Of a stretch of 38,451 bases of DNA, positions 1 to 7,524 are shown in pieces. The DNA is from Promethearchaeota archaeon. Lineage in GTDB: Archaea > Asgardarchaeota > Lokiarchaeia > Sigyniarchaeales > SOKP01. The translations under genes and the position numbers were made by a program. Positions within the stretch are counted from its first letter, which is position 1. Each line of letters opens with the position of its first letter. The notes beneath the pieces are model-generated. The model was given only the letters and a program-made list of their open reading frames with translations, was not told where the DNA came from and searched no databases. The DNA lies in NCBI GenBank assembly GCA_016840545.1, contig JAEOSD010000006.1, positions 1 to 38,451 on the forward strand, in the 5' to 3' direction.

Positions 1-91
1 CAATTATTAAATTATCGATTGGTGTAACTTTTTAAGTATCATTATGTTATTTTTTAATTAAAAACCATTTTTATAAGAGCGTGATTCTAAT

Positions 92-391
92 ATGAGTGAA
101 CTTCAAGAAACAGATAAAGTTATGCGAGTTTTCGCAGTTATTGGGGGAATTGTTTCTGTTATAGAAGCTATTTTAGTAATAACCGGAACAAGTATAATGC
201 CTTACAACTTTGGAATTCTGGGACTTTTTTTATCATTAGCAGCTTCAATTTTAGTGATAGGATTAGGAATTAGACCAATTCATTATACTCCAACATTTTT
301 AGGAATCTTGGGAGTAGGTTTAATTATCTGTGCTGTTTTGATTGGGGGGATTATAGTACTTTTAGCCACCTTTATTGGAGCGCTTAGTTAG
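92..391 (+). CDS. Small three-helix membrane protein, unknown function
   Basis: A 99-residue hydrophobic protein that I do not recognise as a named family. After a short charged N-terminus (MSELQETDKVMR) it shows three likely membrane segments at about residues 12-32, 39-60 and 67-96. These are rich in Gly, Ile, Leu and Val, with only one short polar loop (GIRPIHYTP, about 59-67). There are no cysteines, no zinc ribbon and no catalytic motif. The ATG follows an AT-rich leader with a GAGCGTG stretch that is only a poor ribosome site. It is convergent with the MtxX-like gene, with a T-rich 34-base gap between. Small hydrophobic proteins of this kind are common in AT-rich archaeal genomes. The coding call rests on length, start and codon pattern. 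Confidence 0.6.
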   Translation: MSELQETDKVMRVFAVIGGIVSVIEAILVITGTSIMPYNFGILGLFLSLAASILVIGLGIRPIHYTPTFLGILGVGLIICAVLIGGIIVLLATFIGALS

Positions 392-425
392 TACCTTAAA
401 TAATATTTTTTCCTTTTTTATTAGT
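392..425. terminator. T-rich convergent intergenic terminator region
   Basis: The gap between two convergent genes contains the runs ATATTTTTTCC and CTTTTTTATT on the plus strand. Archaeal transcription ends on U-rich stretches without needing a hairpin, so this fits termination of the small membrane-protein gene. The minus strand has no comparable T run here. Confidence 0.35.
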
Positions 426-1283
426 TTAAGTCTTTACTAATGCTAGGCTGAGAATTAAAGCACCTTCTATCTCAGATATTTTTCCTACTCTTGATGTATC
501 TATGATTGTAGAATTTAAGCCCATATAAATAGCTCCATATGCTTTACCACCACCTAAATGAACTAAAGTACGATAGGTTAAATTTCCCGAAATACCATCT
601 GGAGCAATGATTAAATTTGATTCATTTTTAAGGCTGGTTTCAATTAATATTTCATCATGTCTAATATTCAATTTAGGATATTTTTCCTTAAGATGAGAAA
701 CTACTTGTTTAGCCATATTAATAGTTTTATCCACATATTCATCACGGCCAGTATCACTAAGCCTACCTCCACTCAAGATACTTATTCTTGGCTCAACGTC
801 TAAAGATTTTAAAAGGATAATCGCATTTTCAATAAAGTTAATTTTTTTTTGATAATCATTGCACTCATCAATGCCGACGGGTCCAAAAAAGAATTGTTTA
901 CCATCAAAAGACTCAAGTAAAGCCAAACGATTTATTTCTGTAATGTTTAATATGTGCTTTAACGGTATTAGAAATTTACTAGAACTCAAATTTCCCCTTA
1001 TAACAGCATTGATAGTATTTTCTTTTAAATAAGTTATAATGTCTTTTTCTGGCTTACTACTTTCGATTAATTCAAAATTAAATTTAGTAGTAGCTGATTC
1101 GTTTAATAATTGTGAAATAGCTTTTGGTTCACCGAAAAAATAAATTTTCGATGAATTTTTCCTTAAAAAATATTGAGTTGTTTTAAAAACCTTTAAATTT
1201 TGAGATTGCTCACTTCCAAGACCAATTCCAATATTAGCAATTTTTCCTTTGGCTCTTGATTCAAAAAAATTTAGAATTTTCAT
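426..1283 (-). CDS. MtxX-like protein (methanogenesis marker 4 / phosphotransacetylase-like fold)
   Basis: A 285-residue protein that I place with the MtxX/methanogenesis-marker-4 family, which is distantly related to phosphate acetyl/butyryl transferases. Visible family-like blocks are AVIRGN (about 93-98), FGPVGIDE (133-140), SGGR (171-174) followed by GRDEYVD (179-185), and APDGISGNLTYRTL (227-240) leading to a Gly-rich turn. The biochemical role of MtxX is not established; in methanogens it was linked by name to methyltransferases. No methanogenesis genes are visible in this window. It lies 20 bases downstream of the zinc-ribbon CPBP protease on the same strand, so the two are probably co-transcribed. 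Alternative: a general acyl-phosphate transferase-like enzyme. The family call is fairly firm, the function is not. Confidence 0.65.
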   Translation of the reverse strand: MKILNFFESRAKGKIANIGIGLGSEQSQNLKVFKTTQYFLRKNSSKIYFFGEPKAISQLLNESATTKFNFELIESSKPEKDIITYLKENTINAVIRGNLSSSKFLIPLKHILNITEINRLALLESFDGKQFFFGPVGIDECNDYQKKINFIENAIILLKSLDVEPRISILSGGRLSDTGRDEYVDKTINMAKQVVSHLKEKYPKLNIRHDEILIETSLKNESNLIIAPDGISGNLTYRTLVHLGGGKAYGAIYMGLNSTIIDTSRVGKISEIEGALILSLALVKT

Positions 1284-1303
1284 AAAAAATTAAAGTTAGC
1301 AAT

Positions 1304-2386
1304 TTAAATAAGACTAAAATAAATATAAGCTATAATTATCGTTATTGCATTATAAAAACCATGCATAATAACAACAGCAATAAGATTTTCTTTTCTCCAA
1401 TAAAATAAAAATCCCAACAATAGAGATAATGCAAAGTATGGAAAAAAGTTTACTAAAAAAGAGATTAGATAATCTATTGGAGTAGCATTTCCTATTTGGA
1501 AAATTCCTATTAAATGGATTAAGGAGAAGAGTACTGCTGTGATAATAAGCCCTCCGTATTTTCCAACAGTCCTTACTAAACCTTTTTGCATGAATCCTCT
1601 AAATAACAATTCTTCTGAAGTACTGACGATTGATATCATGATAATAGCCAGAAATATCAGAGCTAAAATATCAGAATTAGCAAGAATTATATCTATTTCA
1701 TTTAATGATCCACCTCCCGTAAATACAATATCCACGCCAAGAATTAATTCCAAAATAATTTCAATAAGGAATGACACTAAAAACACTAAAAGTATTCCCA
1801 CAACTGCAAATCCTAAACCAATAAAGACTTCTTTTATAGGTTTAAAATTATCATTGCCCTTTAGGGTGAATCCTAACAAAGTTAAACGATTATTGAATTT
1901 AGGATTTTGAAGATACTTTCCAACATAGTAAACTGGAACTAATAGAAATATTAATTCAGTAAACGAAAGTATAGCAACTAAATATGGATTAAACATTAAG
2001 GCCGTAAGCTCTTCCAAATTCGATACAAATGGAAAAAAAAATGAAATTATTATAGTTGTTAAAGAAATCATTAAAATAAAAGCAAGTATAGGAATACCTA
2101 TTGAATAAAAACTACTCCATAATTGTTTTTCTCCAAGATTTAAAATATCCTCATCTGCAATTTTTTTTTCATCCCATTCAGATCTATATGGATAAGTGCT
2201 TACTTCTGGAGCTGATGGTTGATGTGAAATAACATTGCTTTTAATATACTCTAAGTCCACTCCACACTTAATACAAAATTTTTGTCTATCTATTTCTGGA
2301 AGCTTAAATCCACATGAAGGACAGAAGGTCCATTCTTTTTTACTCAAAAACATATTTTCCTTGTGTTCTTCTTCATTCATATTCAT
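1304..2386 (-). CDS. Zinc-ribbon CPBP-family intramembrane metalloprotease
   Basis: A 360-residue protein with an N-terminal zinc ribbon (C22, C25, C38, C41), a polar linker, then about eight hydrophobic segments from residue 92 onward. The three CPBP (Rce1/Abi-like) motifs are intact: E258-E259 with R263 (SEELLFRGF), H291 (FSLIHLIG), and H342 with N346 (MHGFYNA). In this family these residues form the active site of a membrane-embedded protease; prokaryotic members are linked to peptide processing or self-protection. The cytoplasmic zinc ribbon is an added domain, presumably for protein contact or regulation. Translation may begin at M1 or M3. It is the first gene of a pair with the MtxX-like gene. 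The substrate is unknown. Confidence 0.82.
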   Translation of the reverse strand: MNMNEEEHKENMFLSKKEWTFCPSCGFKLPEIDRQKFCIKCGVDLEYIKSNVISHQPSAPEVSTYPYRSEWDEKKIADEDILNLGEKQLWSSFYSIGIPILAFILMISLTTIIISFFFPFVSNLEELTALMFNPYLVAILSFTELIFLLVPVYYVGKYLQNPKFNNRLTLLGFTLKGNDNFKPIKEVFIGLGFAVVGILLVFLVSFLIEIILELILGVDIVFTGGGSLNEIDIILANSDILALIFLAIIMISIVSTSEELLFRGFMQKGLVRTVGKYGGLIITAVLFSLIHLIGIFQIGNATPIDYLISFLVNFFPYFALSLLLGFLFYWRKENLIAVVIMHGFYNAITIIIAYIYFSLI

Positions 2387-2473
2387 TTTTATATTATGTA
2401 TTCACTTAATAATAATTATTGGTTCTAAATTAAAAATTAATCTAAAATGATGAATATACTATTAGAAGCCAGC

Positions 2474-4234
2474 TTAATGTGTAAAATAGCAAAATAATTC
2501 ATTATACTCTCTTTCTATTGGATTAACAAATCCATATCTTTCAAATTGCACAGGTTTATTTAAGGGAATGCTTACAAGATTTATTTCCCCATATCCCTTC
2601 GAAATAGTACCATCTGGTTTTAAAATTGATATATTTATAAATTCATCTTTAGGAACCCAGTGGATTATTGCAAAATCTCGATTTAATTTTAAACTATAAT
2701 AGTTCGCTTTTACTTTCTTATTCTTTAAATCCAAAGAATCAATTTCAATATTTACAAAATCTTTTAAACGAATGATATCTTTGTATTTCAACTTTTCAGC
2801 ATCTCTCTCTGAGATGAAAATGTATATTTTTCCATTTTTTGCTTTTCCTCTTATTTGTCTTTTTCCTTTATCTGGATTTGATGGTAATAATAAAGGCTCT
2901 GCGCAATATTCTAAGGGGGGGAATTTTGAAATTTCAACTAAAATTGGGTTTTCCACATAAAAATATCTATCCGAGATTTCATCAATTATGGCTTTGTTTT
3001 TTGAATACAACCAATCCACATCAAATGTAATGCCTGAAAGTGACATTCCAAGATCCAGCAATGTTTCGCGGATTGATTCTGGTTTAAAACCTCTTTTTCT
3101 AAGAGATTGCAAGCTCCAAGTTCTTGGATCATCCCATCCTTGATATTGACCTTTTTGAATATTATTTCGAGCTTCAGATTTGCTTAATTTCAATTCAGGG
3201 AATTTTATTTTTCCATAATGTAAAAATTCTGCTTTTTTCCAATTAAAATGATCCCAAATAAAATTTTCAATAAAATCTTCCTTTACTAAATCAGCTCCTC
3301 TTAAAATATGTGATATACCAATAAGATAATCATCGACACTCCAACTAAATTCCAGCATTGGCCAAACTATGTACTTTTTTCCTGTTCGAGGATGTTCTGC
3401 TTCAGAAATCCTCATAATAATTTGATCTCTTAAAGCAGGGTCCTTTTGGTCCATGCCAGTTTTTAATCTCACTACTGCTTCACCCTCGTTGTACTTTTTA
3501 TGGAGCATATTATTCCATTCCTCTAGATTCTTATCAATTGATTGATCCCTGTGAGGACAATTTCTTTGCTGTTTTTTGTAGTTTTCTCTAAATATGTCTG
3601 CAGGGCAAAAGCAAACATATGCGATATTATCACTTATTAGCTTTTCACAGTATTCATAAAAAATTTCTAATCTATCACTTTTATAATAAACTTTTTGATA
3701 TTTAACTCCTAACCATTTTAATCCTTCTTCTATTAGCCTATAAGCCTCAGGAATTACATATTTTGCCTTAGGGCTGTCCCTCAATGATTGGGGACTCCCT
3801 ATTGTATCATCAAAAAATAAAATCAACTCTCCGTTGTATCTCTTTACATATTCATCATTCAATACAACCATTCTAGCATTTCCAATGTGTAATGCACCAC
3901 TAGGATAAGGTGCTAACCGCATTACAATTTTTTCAAAATTATTAATATTTTTTAAATCTGGTAAAATTTTTTCCTCCTCTTTCGATTCTTTTTTATCTAA
4001 TGCATGTGGATCTAGTTGAAGTAGCTTTTCTTTTTGTTGCTCGATACTTAATTTTAAGATTTCTTTGATAATATTATCTAAGAGGGGAATTATTTCTTTC
4101 GCTAGGGGTCTTAAATCTTCTCTTTGTGCCATTAATTTTCCCATTACTGCCTTTTTATTAGGTTTACCCTTAAATTCAATGGCATTTTTAAGACCAGCTA
4201 TCCATAATATTTTTTTGATTTCTTTTTCATTCAT
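2474..4234 (-). CDS. gltX: Glutamyl-tRNA synthetase, archaeal type
   Basis: Attaches glutamate to tRNA-Glu, and in most archaea also to tRNA-Gln for later amidation. The 586-residue length fits archaeal GluRS. A helical N-terminal extension (about 1-95) precedes the class I catalytic core with its HIGH-type motif HIGN (116-119) in the context PYPSGALHIGN. The KMSKS-type motif is KLSKS (349-353). A cluster C208, C210, C226, H228 in the inserted domain looks like a zinc site. The C-terminal part (about 430-586) matches the beta-barrel anticodon-binding domain of the archaeal/eukaryotic GlnRS-like branch. It stands alone on the minus strand, divergent from the AsnC-type ligand-domain gene. Confidence 0.95.
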   Translation of the reverse strand: MNEKEIKKILWIAGLKNAIEFKGKPNKKAVMGKLMAQREDLRPLAKEIIPLLDNIIKEILKLSIEQQKEKLLQLDPHALDKKESKEEEKILPDLKNINNFEKIVMRLAPYPSGALHIGNARMVVLNDEYVKRYNGELILFFDDTIGSPQSLRDSPKAKYVIPEAYRLIEEGLKWLGVKYQKVYYKSDRLEIFYEYCEKLISDNIAYVCFCPADIFRENYKKQQRNCPHRDQSIDKNLEEWNNMLHKKYNEGEAVVRLKTGMDQKDPALRDQIIMRISEAEHPRTGKKYIVWPMLEFSWSVDDYLIGISHILRGADLVKEDFIENFIWDHFNWKKAEFLHYGKIKFPELKLSKSEARNNIQKGQYQGWDDPRTWSLQSLRKRGFKPESIRETLLDLGMSLSGITFDVDWLYSKNKAIIDEISDRYFYVENPILVEISKFPPLEYCAEPLLLPSNPDKGKRQIRGKAKNGKIYIFISERDAEKLKYKDIIRLKDFVNIEIDSLDLKNKKVKANYYSLKLNRDFAIIHWVPKDEFINISILKPDGTISKGYGEINLVSIPLNKPVQFERYGFVNPIEREYNELFCYFTH

Positions 4235-4375
4235 ATATCAGAATCAACAAAATGAAGGGATAATCTACTAAATCTTAATTTTATTAATAATATATAGTTT
4301 TCAAAAAGATAATTTTTTTAGCAATTCTTAAATAACAATAATGGTAATAGTCATCAAAAAAGTAGAAGTAAAAAA

Positions 4376-4660
4376 ATGTTTTATCGGGGATATATACTAG
4401 TAAGACTTAAAACCATAGGCACGGAATGGAAAGTCGTTGAGAAGCTTTCAAGTCTCAAATCGACTGAATCCGAGGAAAATTGGCGAGTAACTTATGTTAC
4501 ACCTGTTTATGGAGGGTGGGATCTTGTTGTTGAATGCTCATTCACTAAATTACAAGAGTTAGATAAAATTGTGACTTATATGCGCCTAGATGATCAATTA
4601 TCTCAGTGGATTGAAGAAACCACTACATTAGTATCTAGTAAACCTGACTATTTTGGCTAA
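4376..4660 (+). CDS. Stand-alone AsnC/Lrp-type RAM ligand-binding domain protein
   Basis: A 94-residue protein that begins directly with the first beta strand of a RAM-like domain (RGYILVRLK). It continues through a helix (WKVVEKLSS), strands around WRVTYVTPVYGGWDLVVECSF, a second helix (KLQELDKIVTYM) and a last strand (EETTTLVS). This is the effector-binding, oligomerising half of Lrp/AsnC regulators without the DNA-binding HTH. Such single-domain proteins are thought to bind amino acids or to partner with full-length regulators. It is divergent from gltX and convergent with the SGNH hydrolase. Fold assignment comes from the pattern of the conserved GGWD-strand turn; the ligand is unknown. 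Confidence 0.7.
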   Translation: MFYRGYILVRLKTIGTEWKVVEKLSSLKSTESEENWRVTYVTPVYGGWDLVVECSFTKLQELDKIVTYMRLDDQLSQWIEETTTLVSSKPDYFG

Positions 4661-4684
4661 TATTTATTTTATAATTGATGTTAA

Positions 4685-5356
4685 TCACTTAAATTCATCA
4701 ATTTCTTTATCTATAATATTTTTTATTACATTTTCAAAAAGGCTTAAACCCATATGCTTATACCCCTCAATTGAAAAATGTACACCATCCCCTGTTGTAA
4801 ATTCTGATTTTAAGTAATTTTCCTCATCTTTCATATAAGAATAATCAGTAAAAGGAATGTTATTAATTATGAAAAACTCTTTTAATTCTTCATTAAAATT
4901 AGATTGAATTATATCATATCTTTGATTTGAAGCACTTTTGGTTATTGGGGGGATCAATCCTCCAATAGAGAATATATTGTTATCTTTTGAGATTCTATGA
5001 AGCATCATTATGTTTTTAAGAATGTTTTGAGTAGAACTGCTCCAACCCAGGTCATTCGTTCCAATTATTACGATAGAATAATTTGGTTTTGGTTTATATG
5101 CTATTAAATCATCAATTCTGTATAACAATCCAGAGGAAGTATCTCCAGGTATTCCTTTGTTTACAAAAATTATTTCTCTTGAGATAGTTTCCTTTTCTTT
5201 ATCTACCTTCTTTTCAATATAATCTACACAGTATCTTTTTAACCAATATTCATATTGAGAATGAATATTTCCATTTCCCCTTGAAACTCCATCTGAATGG
5301 GGATAATATCCAGGCCAACCAGCTGTCAATGAATTGCCAAAACATAAAAAAATCAT
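4685..5356 (-). CDS. SGNH/GDSL-type hydrolase
   Basis: A 223-residue likely cytoplasmic esterase or lipase. Block I is FGNSLTAGWPG with nucleophile S9; note Asn in place of the usual Asp of GDS. Block II Gly lies in NKGIPGDTS, block III is GTNDL (oxyanion Asn), and block V is DGVHFS with the catalytic Asp and His near residues 190-193. No signal peptide or membrane segment is visible. The gene starts 5 bases after the stop of the upstream HAD gene, so the pair is almost certainly one operon. A deacylase plus a phosphatase acting on a related metabolite is plausible, but the substrate cannot be read from sequence. Confidence 0.85.
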   Translation of the reverse strand: MIFLCFGNSLTAGWPGYYPHSDGVSRGNGNIHSQYEYWLKRYCVDYIEKKVDKEKETISREIIFVNKGIPGDTSSGLLYRIDDLIAYKPKPNYSIVIIGTNDLGWSSSTQNILKNIMMLHRISKDNNIFSIGGLIPPITKSASNQRYDIIQSNFNEELKEFFIINNIPFTDYSYMKDEENYLKSEFTTGDGVHFSIEGYKHMGLSLFENVIKNIIDKEIDEFK

Positions 5357-5361
5357 TTAAA

Positions 5362-6030
5362 CTACTCCTGAACTACATTTAATAATAGCATTATATCCTG
5401 AAGACTTACTTTTGATAAATCTTTTACAATTAGATCAGCATTAAGGAATTCATTTTTTTCATGAGTGGTAGTAAGAGCAATTGTTTTCATTCCCGCTCGT
5501 TTTGCAGCCTCAATACCTACTGGAGCGTCTTCAATAACAAGACAATTTTTAGGTTCTATATTCAATTTTTCAGCAGAGATTAAAAAGACGTCTGGTTCTG
5601 GTTTTCCATTTTTAACTTCGGCAGCACTAATTAGTACATCAAAATCTTCTTTTAATTGTAAAGTATTAATTAATAATTCCACATTTTCACGAGGTCCACT
5701 TGAACCAACTGCTAATTTGAATCCATATGATTTAAGTTCTTGGATAATTCGTTTCACTCCAGGCAATGGTTTTAATTTATCTTTTACCATTTCTCTATAA
5801 TATTTTTCTTTTAGAGTTGCCCATTTTTCCACGAGTTCTTGTTCTATCCCATGTCCTACTAGTTTTCTCACAATTGTGGGGCTTTGTTGACCAAATGTCT
5901 TCTCGAAAAATTCTTTACTAAAACGATATCCCATTTCATTAGCTAATTTTACCCAGCTATCAAAATGAATTGGGCCAGTGTCTGCTAGCACACCATCCAT
6001 ATCAAATATAACACTGTATTGATCAAACAT
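5362..6030 (-). CDS. HAD-superfamily phosphatase, beta-phosphoglucomutase-like
   Basis: A 222-residue HAD subfamily IA hydrolase with all four motifs. Motif I is FDMDGVLADT with nucleophile D10 and acid/base D12. Motif II is GSSGPREN. Motif III is the Lys in NGKPEPDVF. Motif IV is VIEDAPVGIEAAKRAG. The small helical cap between motifs I and II (about 17-90) and the typical IEDA..GI.AA..AGM block put it with beta-phosphoglucomutase, phosphoglycolate and sugar-phosphate phosphatases. Substrate is not determined. It is the first gene of a two-gene unit with the SGNH hydrolase and is divergent from the tRNA gene. Confidence 0.85.
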   Translation of the reverse strand: MFDQYSVIFDMDGVLADTGPIHFDSWVKLANEMGYRFSKEFFEKTFGQQSPTIVRKLVGHGIEQELVEKWATLKEKYYREMVKDKLKPLPGVKRIIQELKSYGFKLAVGSSGPRENVELLINTLQLKEDFDVLISAAEVKNGKPEPDVFLISAEKLNIEPKNCLVIEDAPVGIEAAKRAGMKTIALTTTHEKNEFLNADLIVKDLSKVSLQDIMLLLNVVQE

Positions 6031-6080
6031 AATTTTAATTACTGAGACTGATTAGAAAAGTATTATAGTTACTCAATAAT

Positions 6081-6090
6081 TATTAAAAAT
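6081..6090 (+). promoter_or_regulatory. Possible TATA box for the tRNA gene
   Basis: TATTAAAAAT is centred about 26 bases before the first base of the tRNA, the usual distance for an archaeal TATA element if transcription begins close to the mature 5' end. The surroundings are AT-rich, so the match alone is weak. Confidence 0.3.
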
Positions 6091-6133
6091 TACAAATAAA
6101 TCATTTCAAAAGGTCTGGTAGTCTAGCTTGGAT

Positions 6134-6165
6134 TGCTATTTTAGTTTCAATAACATAGCATAAAT
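6134..6165 (+). other. tRNA intron in the D-loop (between positions 20a and 21)
   Basis: The D-loop would be 42 bases long without excision. Removing these 32 bases restores AGCTTGGATA, a normal 10-base D-loop. The insert folds as a hairpin, TGCTAT (6134-6139) with ATAGCA (6155-6160). The flanking bulge-helix-bulge is relaxed: TTGG (6128-6131) against ATAA (6160-6163) has one mismatch and one G-U pair. Exact ends are uncertain by a base because T-A flanks repeat. Confidence 0.6.
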
Positions 6166-6190
6166 AGGGCGCTGGCTTGCGGAGCCAGAT

Positions 6191-6216
6191 ATCTTGTATT
6201 AAATACTAGACTGGAA
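6191..6216 (+). other. tRNA intron in the variable loop with good bulge-helix-bulge
   Basis: CCAG (6185-6188, anticodon stem) can pair with CTGG (6211-6214), giving the 4-bp central helix. It is flanked by three-base bulges ATA (6189-6191) and AAA (6215-6217). The inner stem is TCTTGTAT (6192-6199) with ATACTAGA (6203-6210), seven of eight pairs, loop TAA. Symmetric cutting in the two bulges always removes 26 bases and leaves a 5-base variable loop, exactly the class I length. This is the form expected for archaeal tRNA splicing endonuclease. Confidence 0.75.
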
Positions 6217-6270
6217 ATCGAGGGTTCAAATCCCCCCCAGACCATTAAATTTTAAAACCCCATGAATTAT

Positions 6271-7494
6271 TTAAGTGTCTTCTATTGTAATGAACTTATT
6301 GCATCTTGGGACTAAAAATCGACAACCATCCTTAGTAACAACGATATCTTCTTCCAATGAAACCATTCCATAACTTTTCGTTTTAACATAGAGTTCAAGA
6401 GTAAAAATATTACCTTCTTCGACTTTTCCTTTGGGAATATCACCATATCGTTCCCAGAGTGGACCAAGTAAGACACCTCCATCATGAGCATTAGTACCTA
6501 GTTGATGCCCTAAAGCATGAGCATATTCTTCATAACCTTGAGATTTCACATAATCACGAGCTACTTTATCCACAGAAAATCCGGTAACACCTGGTTTGAT
6601 ATATTCCGCAGCCTTTGTAATTGCTTCATGAACGGTTTTAAAAGCGTGTTTTAATTCTTCTGGTATTTCATCTTCAGATCCAAAAAACCACATTCTCTGC
6701 AAATCCGAACAATATCCATTAAGTTTTACTCCTAAATCATTATGTAAAATATGCCCCTTTTTTGTTTTGGAATTAGGGAGGGGACCAACATGTCCAAATT
6801 CTTTATCGGGCCCAGCATCTATGGCAGGGCATGAGATGCGCTGCCAAGCTTCAATTATGTTATGCTTATCCATCTCATTATGAAATAAATTCTGAATTTC
6901 CGTTTCATTCATTCCAGTTTTTATCAACTTGGTCATCTTATGATTAATTTCTTCAGTAAGTTCACAAGCTTTTGCGACAAGCTCAATTTCTGTCTTTGTT
7001 TTTCGTCCTCGAATTGTTTGAATTATTGGTGCAGCGCTTATAAAAAGATCCTTTTTATCAGAGAAAATGGAAAGCAGTTTAAGAAACATTCCATGAGAGA
7101 GTCCATCTGAGACTGGATCATCCTCAGAATAATTCAGAGCAATCTTAGATGGATTAATCCTGTGGAAAAGTTCCTTCATAGGAGCACTAATTCCTTCTTT
7201 ATAAGGAATAACTACATCCCAAATACCTTTTCTTTCTTCAGCTAAAGCATCAAAATCGCCAACTATAGCAGTTTTGGTAAATTTTTCCCCTTCAAATGCA
7301 AAAACAAAAGAAGATTTCCAAACCACATCTCCACCAATTACTTGATTCATAACGGGATCAGGATTAACAGAAGTTTCACGAGCAAAGATTAACCAGCAGT
7401 CAATACCTTTTTCTTTCATAATTTTAGGGATAAATTCATGTTTTTCTTTAACAATTTTTATCAATAGATCATGAGGTATTTTTGCTTGACTCAT
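6271..7494 (-). CDS. M24-family metallopeptidase (Xaa-Pro peptidase/creatinase fold)
   Basis: About 407 residues when started at the MSQAK methionine, which has a GGAGGGG ribosome site six bases upstream; an ATG five codons earlier lies before that site. The N-terminal creatinase-like domain (about 1-160) is followed by the pita-bread catalytic domain. The five metal ligands are visible: D253 and D264 (HNDLGVKLNGYCSD), H330 (HALGH), E367 (FTLEL) and E382 (SLEED). It therefore should be a two-metal aminopeptidase or dipeptidase for Xaa-Pro-like bonds, or a related C-N hydrolase. It follows a HAD hydrolase gene by about 30 bases on the same strand. Cytoplasmic; no signal peptide. Confidence 0.88.
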   Translation of the reverse strand: MSQAKIPHDLLIKIVKEKHEFIPKIMKEKGIDCWLIFARETSVNPDPVMNQVIGGDVVWKSSFVFAFEGEKFTKTAIVGDFDALAEERKGIWDVVIPYKEGISAPMKELFHRINPSKIALNYSEDDPVSDGLSHGMFLKLLSIFSDKKDLFISAAPIIQTIRGRKTKTEIELVAKACELTEEINHKMTKLIKTGMNETEIQNLFHNEMDKHNIIEAWQRISCPAIDAGPDKEFGHVGPLPNSKTKKGHILHNDLGVKLNGYCSDLQRMWFFGSEDEIPEELKHAFKTVHEAITKAAEYIKPGVTGFSVDKVARDYVKSQGYEEYAHALGHQLGTNAHDGGVLLGPLWERYGDIPKGKVEEGNIFTLELYVKTKSYGMVSLEEDIVVTKDGCRFLVPRCNKFITIEDT

Positions 7495-7500
7495 TATTTT

Positions 7501-7507
7501 CCCCTCC
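7501..7507 (-). promoter_or_regulatory. Shine-Dalgarno site deciding the M24 peptidase start
   Basis: On the minus strand GGAGGGG ends six bases before ATGAGTCAAGC. It lies inside the five-codon N-terminal extension, so the downstream ATG is the better start. Confidence 0.6.
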
Positions 7508-7524
7508 ATAAGTTCTTTTTTAAT

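Larger units (their letters stand above)
6112..6244 (+). tRNA. tRNA-Arg (anticodon GCG), interrupted by two non-canonical introns
   Basis: Acceptor stem GGTCTGG (6112-6118) pairs perfectly with CCAGACC (6237-6243), followed by discriminator A. D-stem GTCT (6121-6124) pairs with GGGC (6167-6170) using two G-U pairs. Anticodon stem CTGGC/GCCAG is perfect around loop TTGCGGA, giving anticodon GCG (6179-6181) with T33 and G37. The T arm is GAGGG-TTCAAAT-CCCCC with one A-C mismatch. Removing 32 bases from the D-loop and 26 from the variable loop leaves a 75-nt tRNA with A14, G15, G18, G19, A20, A21 and C48 in place. A20 and C35 are known arginine identity bases. CCA is not encoded. The introns are listed separately. 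Confidence 0.85.

Noticed and set aside
1539-1910. 123-codon plus-strand frame opposite the CPBP protease
   Set aside because: Antisense of a gene with intact CPBP motifs; no independent signs of coding.
2447-2453. ATGATGA resembles the C box of a C/D guide RNA
   Set aside because: No CTGA D box or D'/C' pair follows within a usable distance.
6119-6212. AGTCTAG near 6120 can pair with CTAGACT near 6206, suggesting a permuted or split tRNA
   Set aside because: The D-stem is explained better by GTCT with GGGC directly before the anticodon stem, as in arginine tRNAs. The CTAGACT stretch falls inside or next to the second intron.
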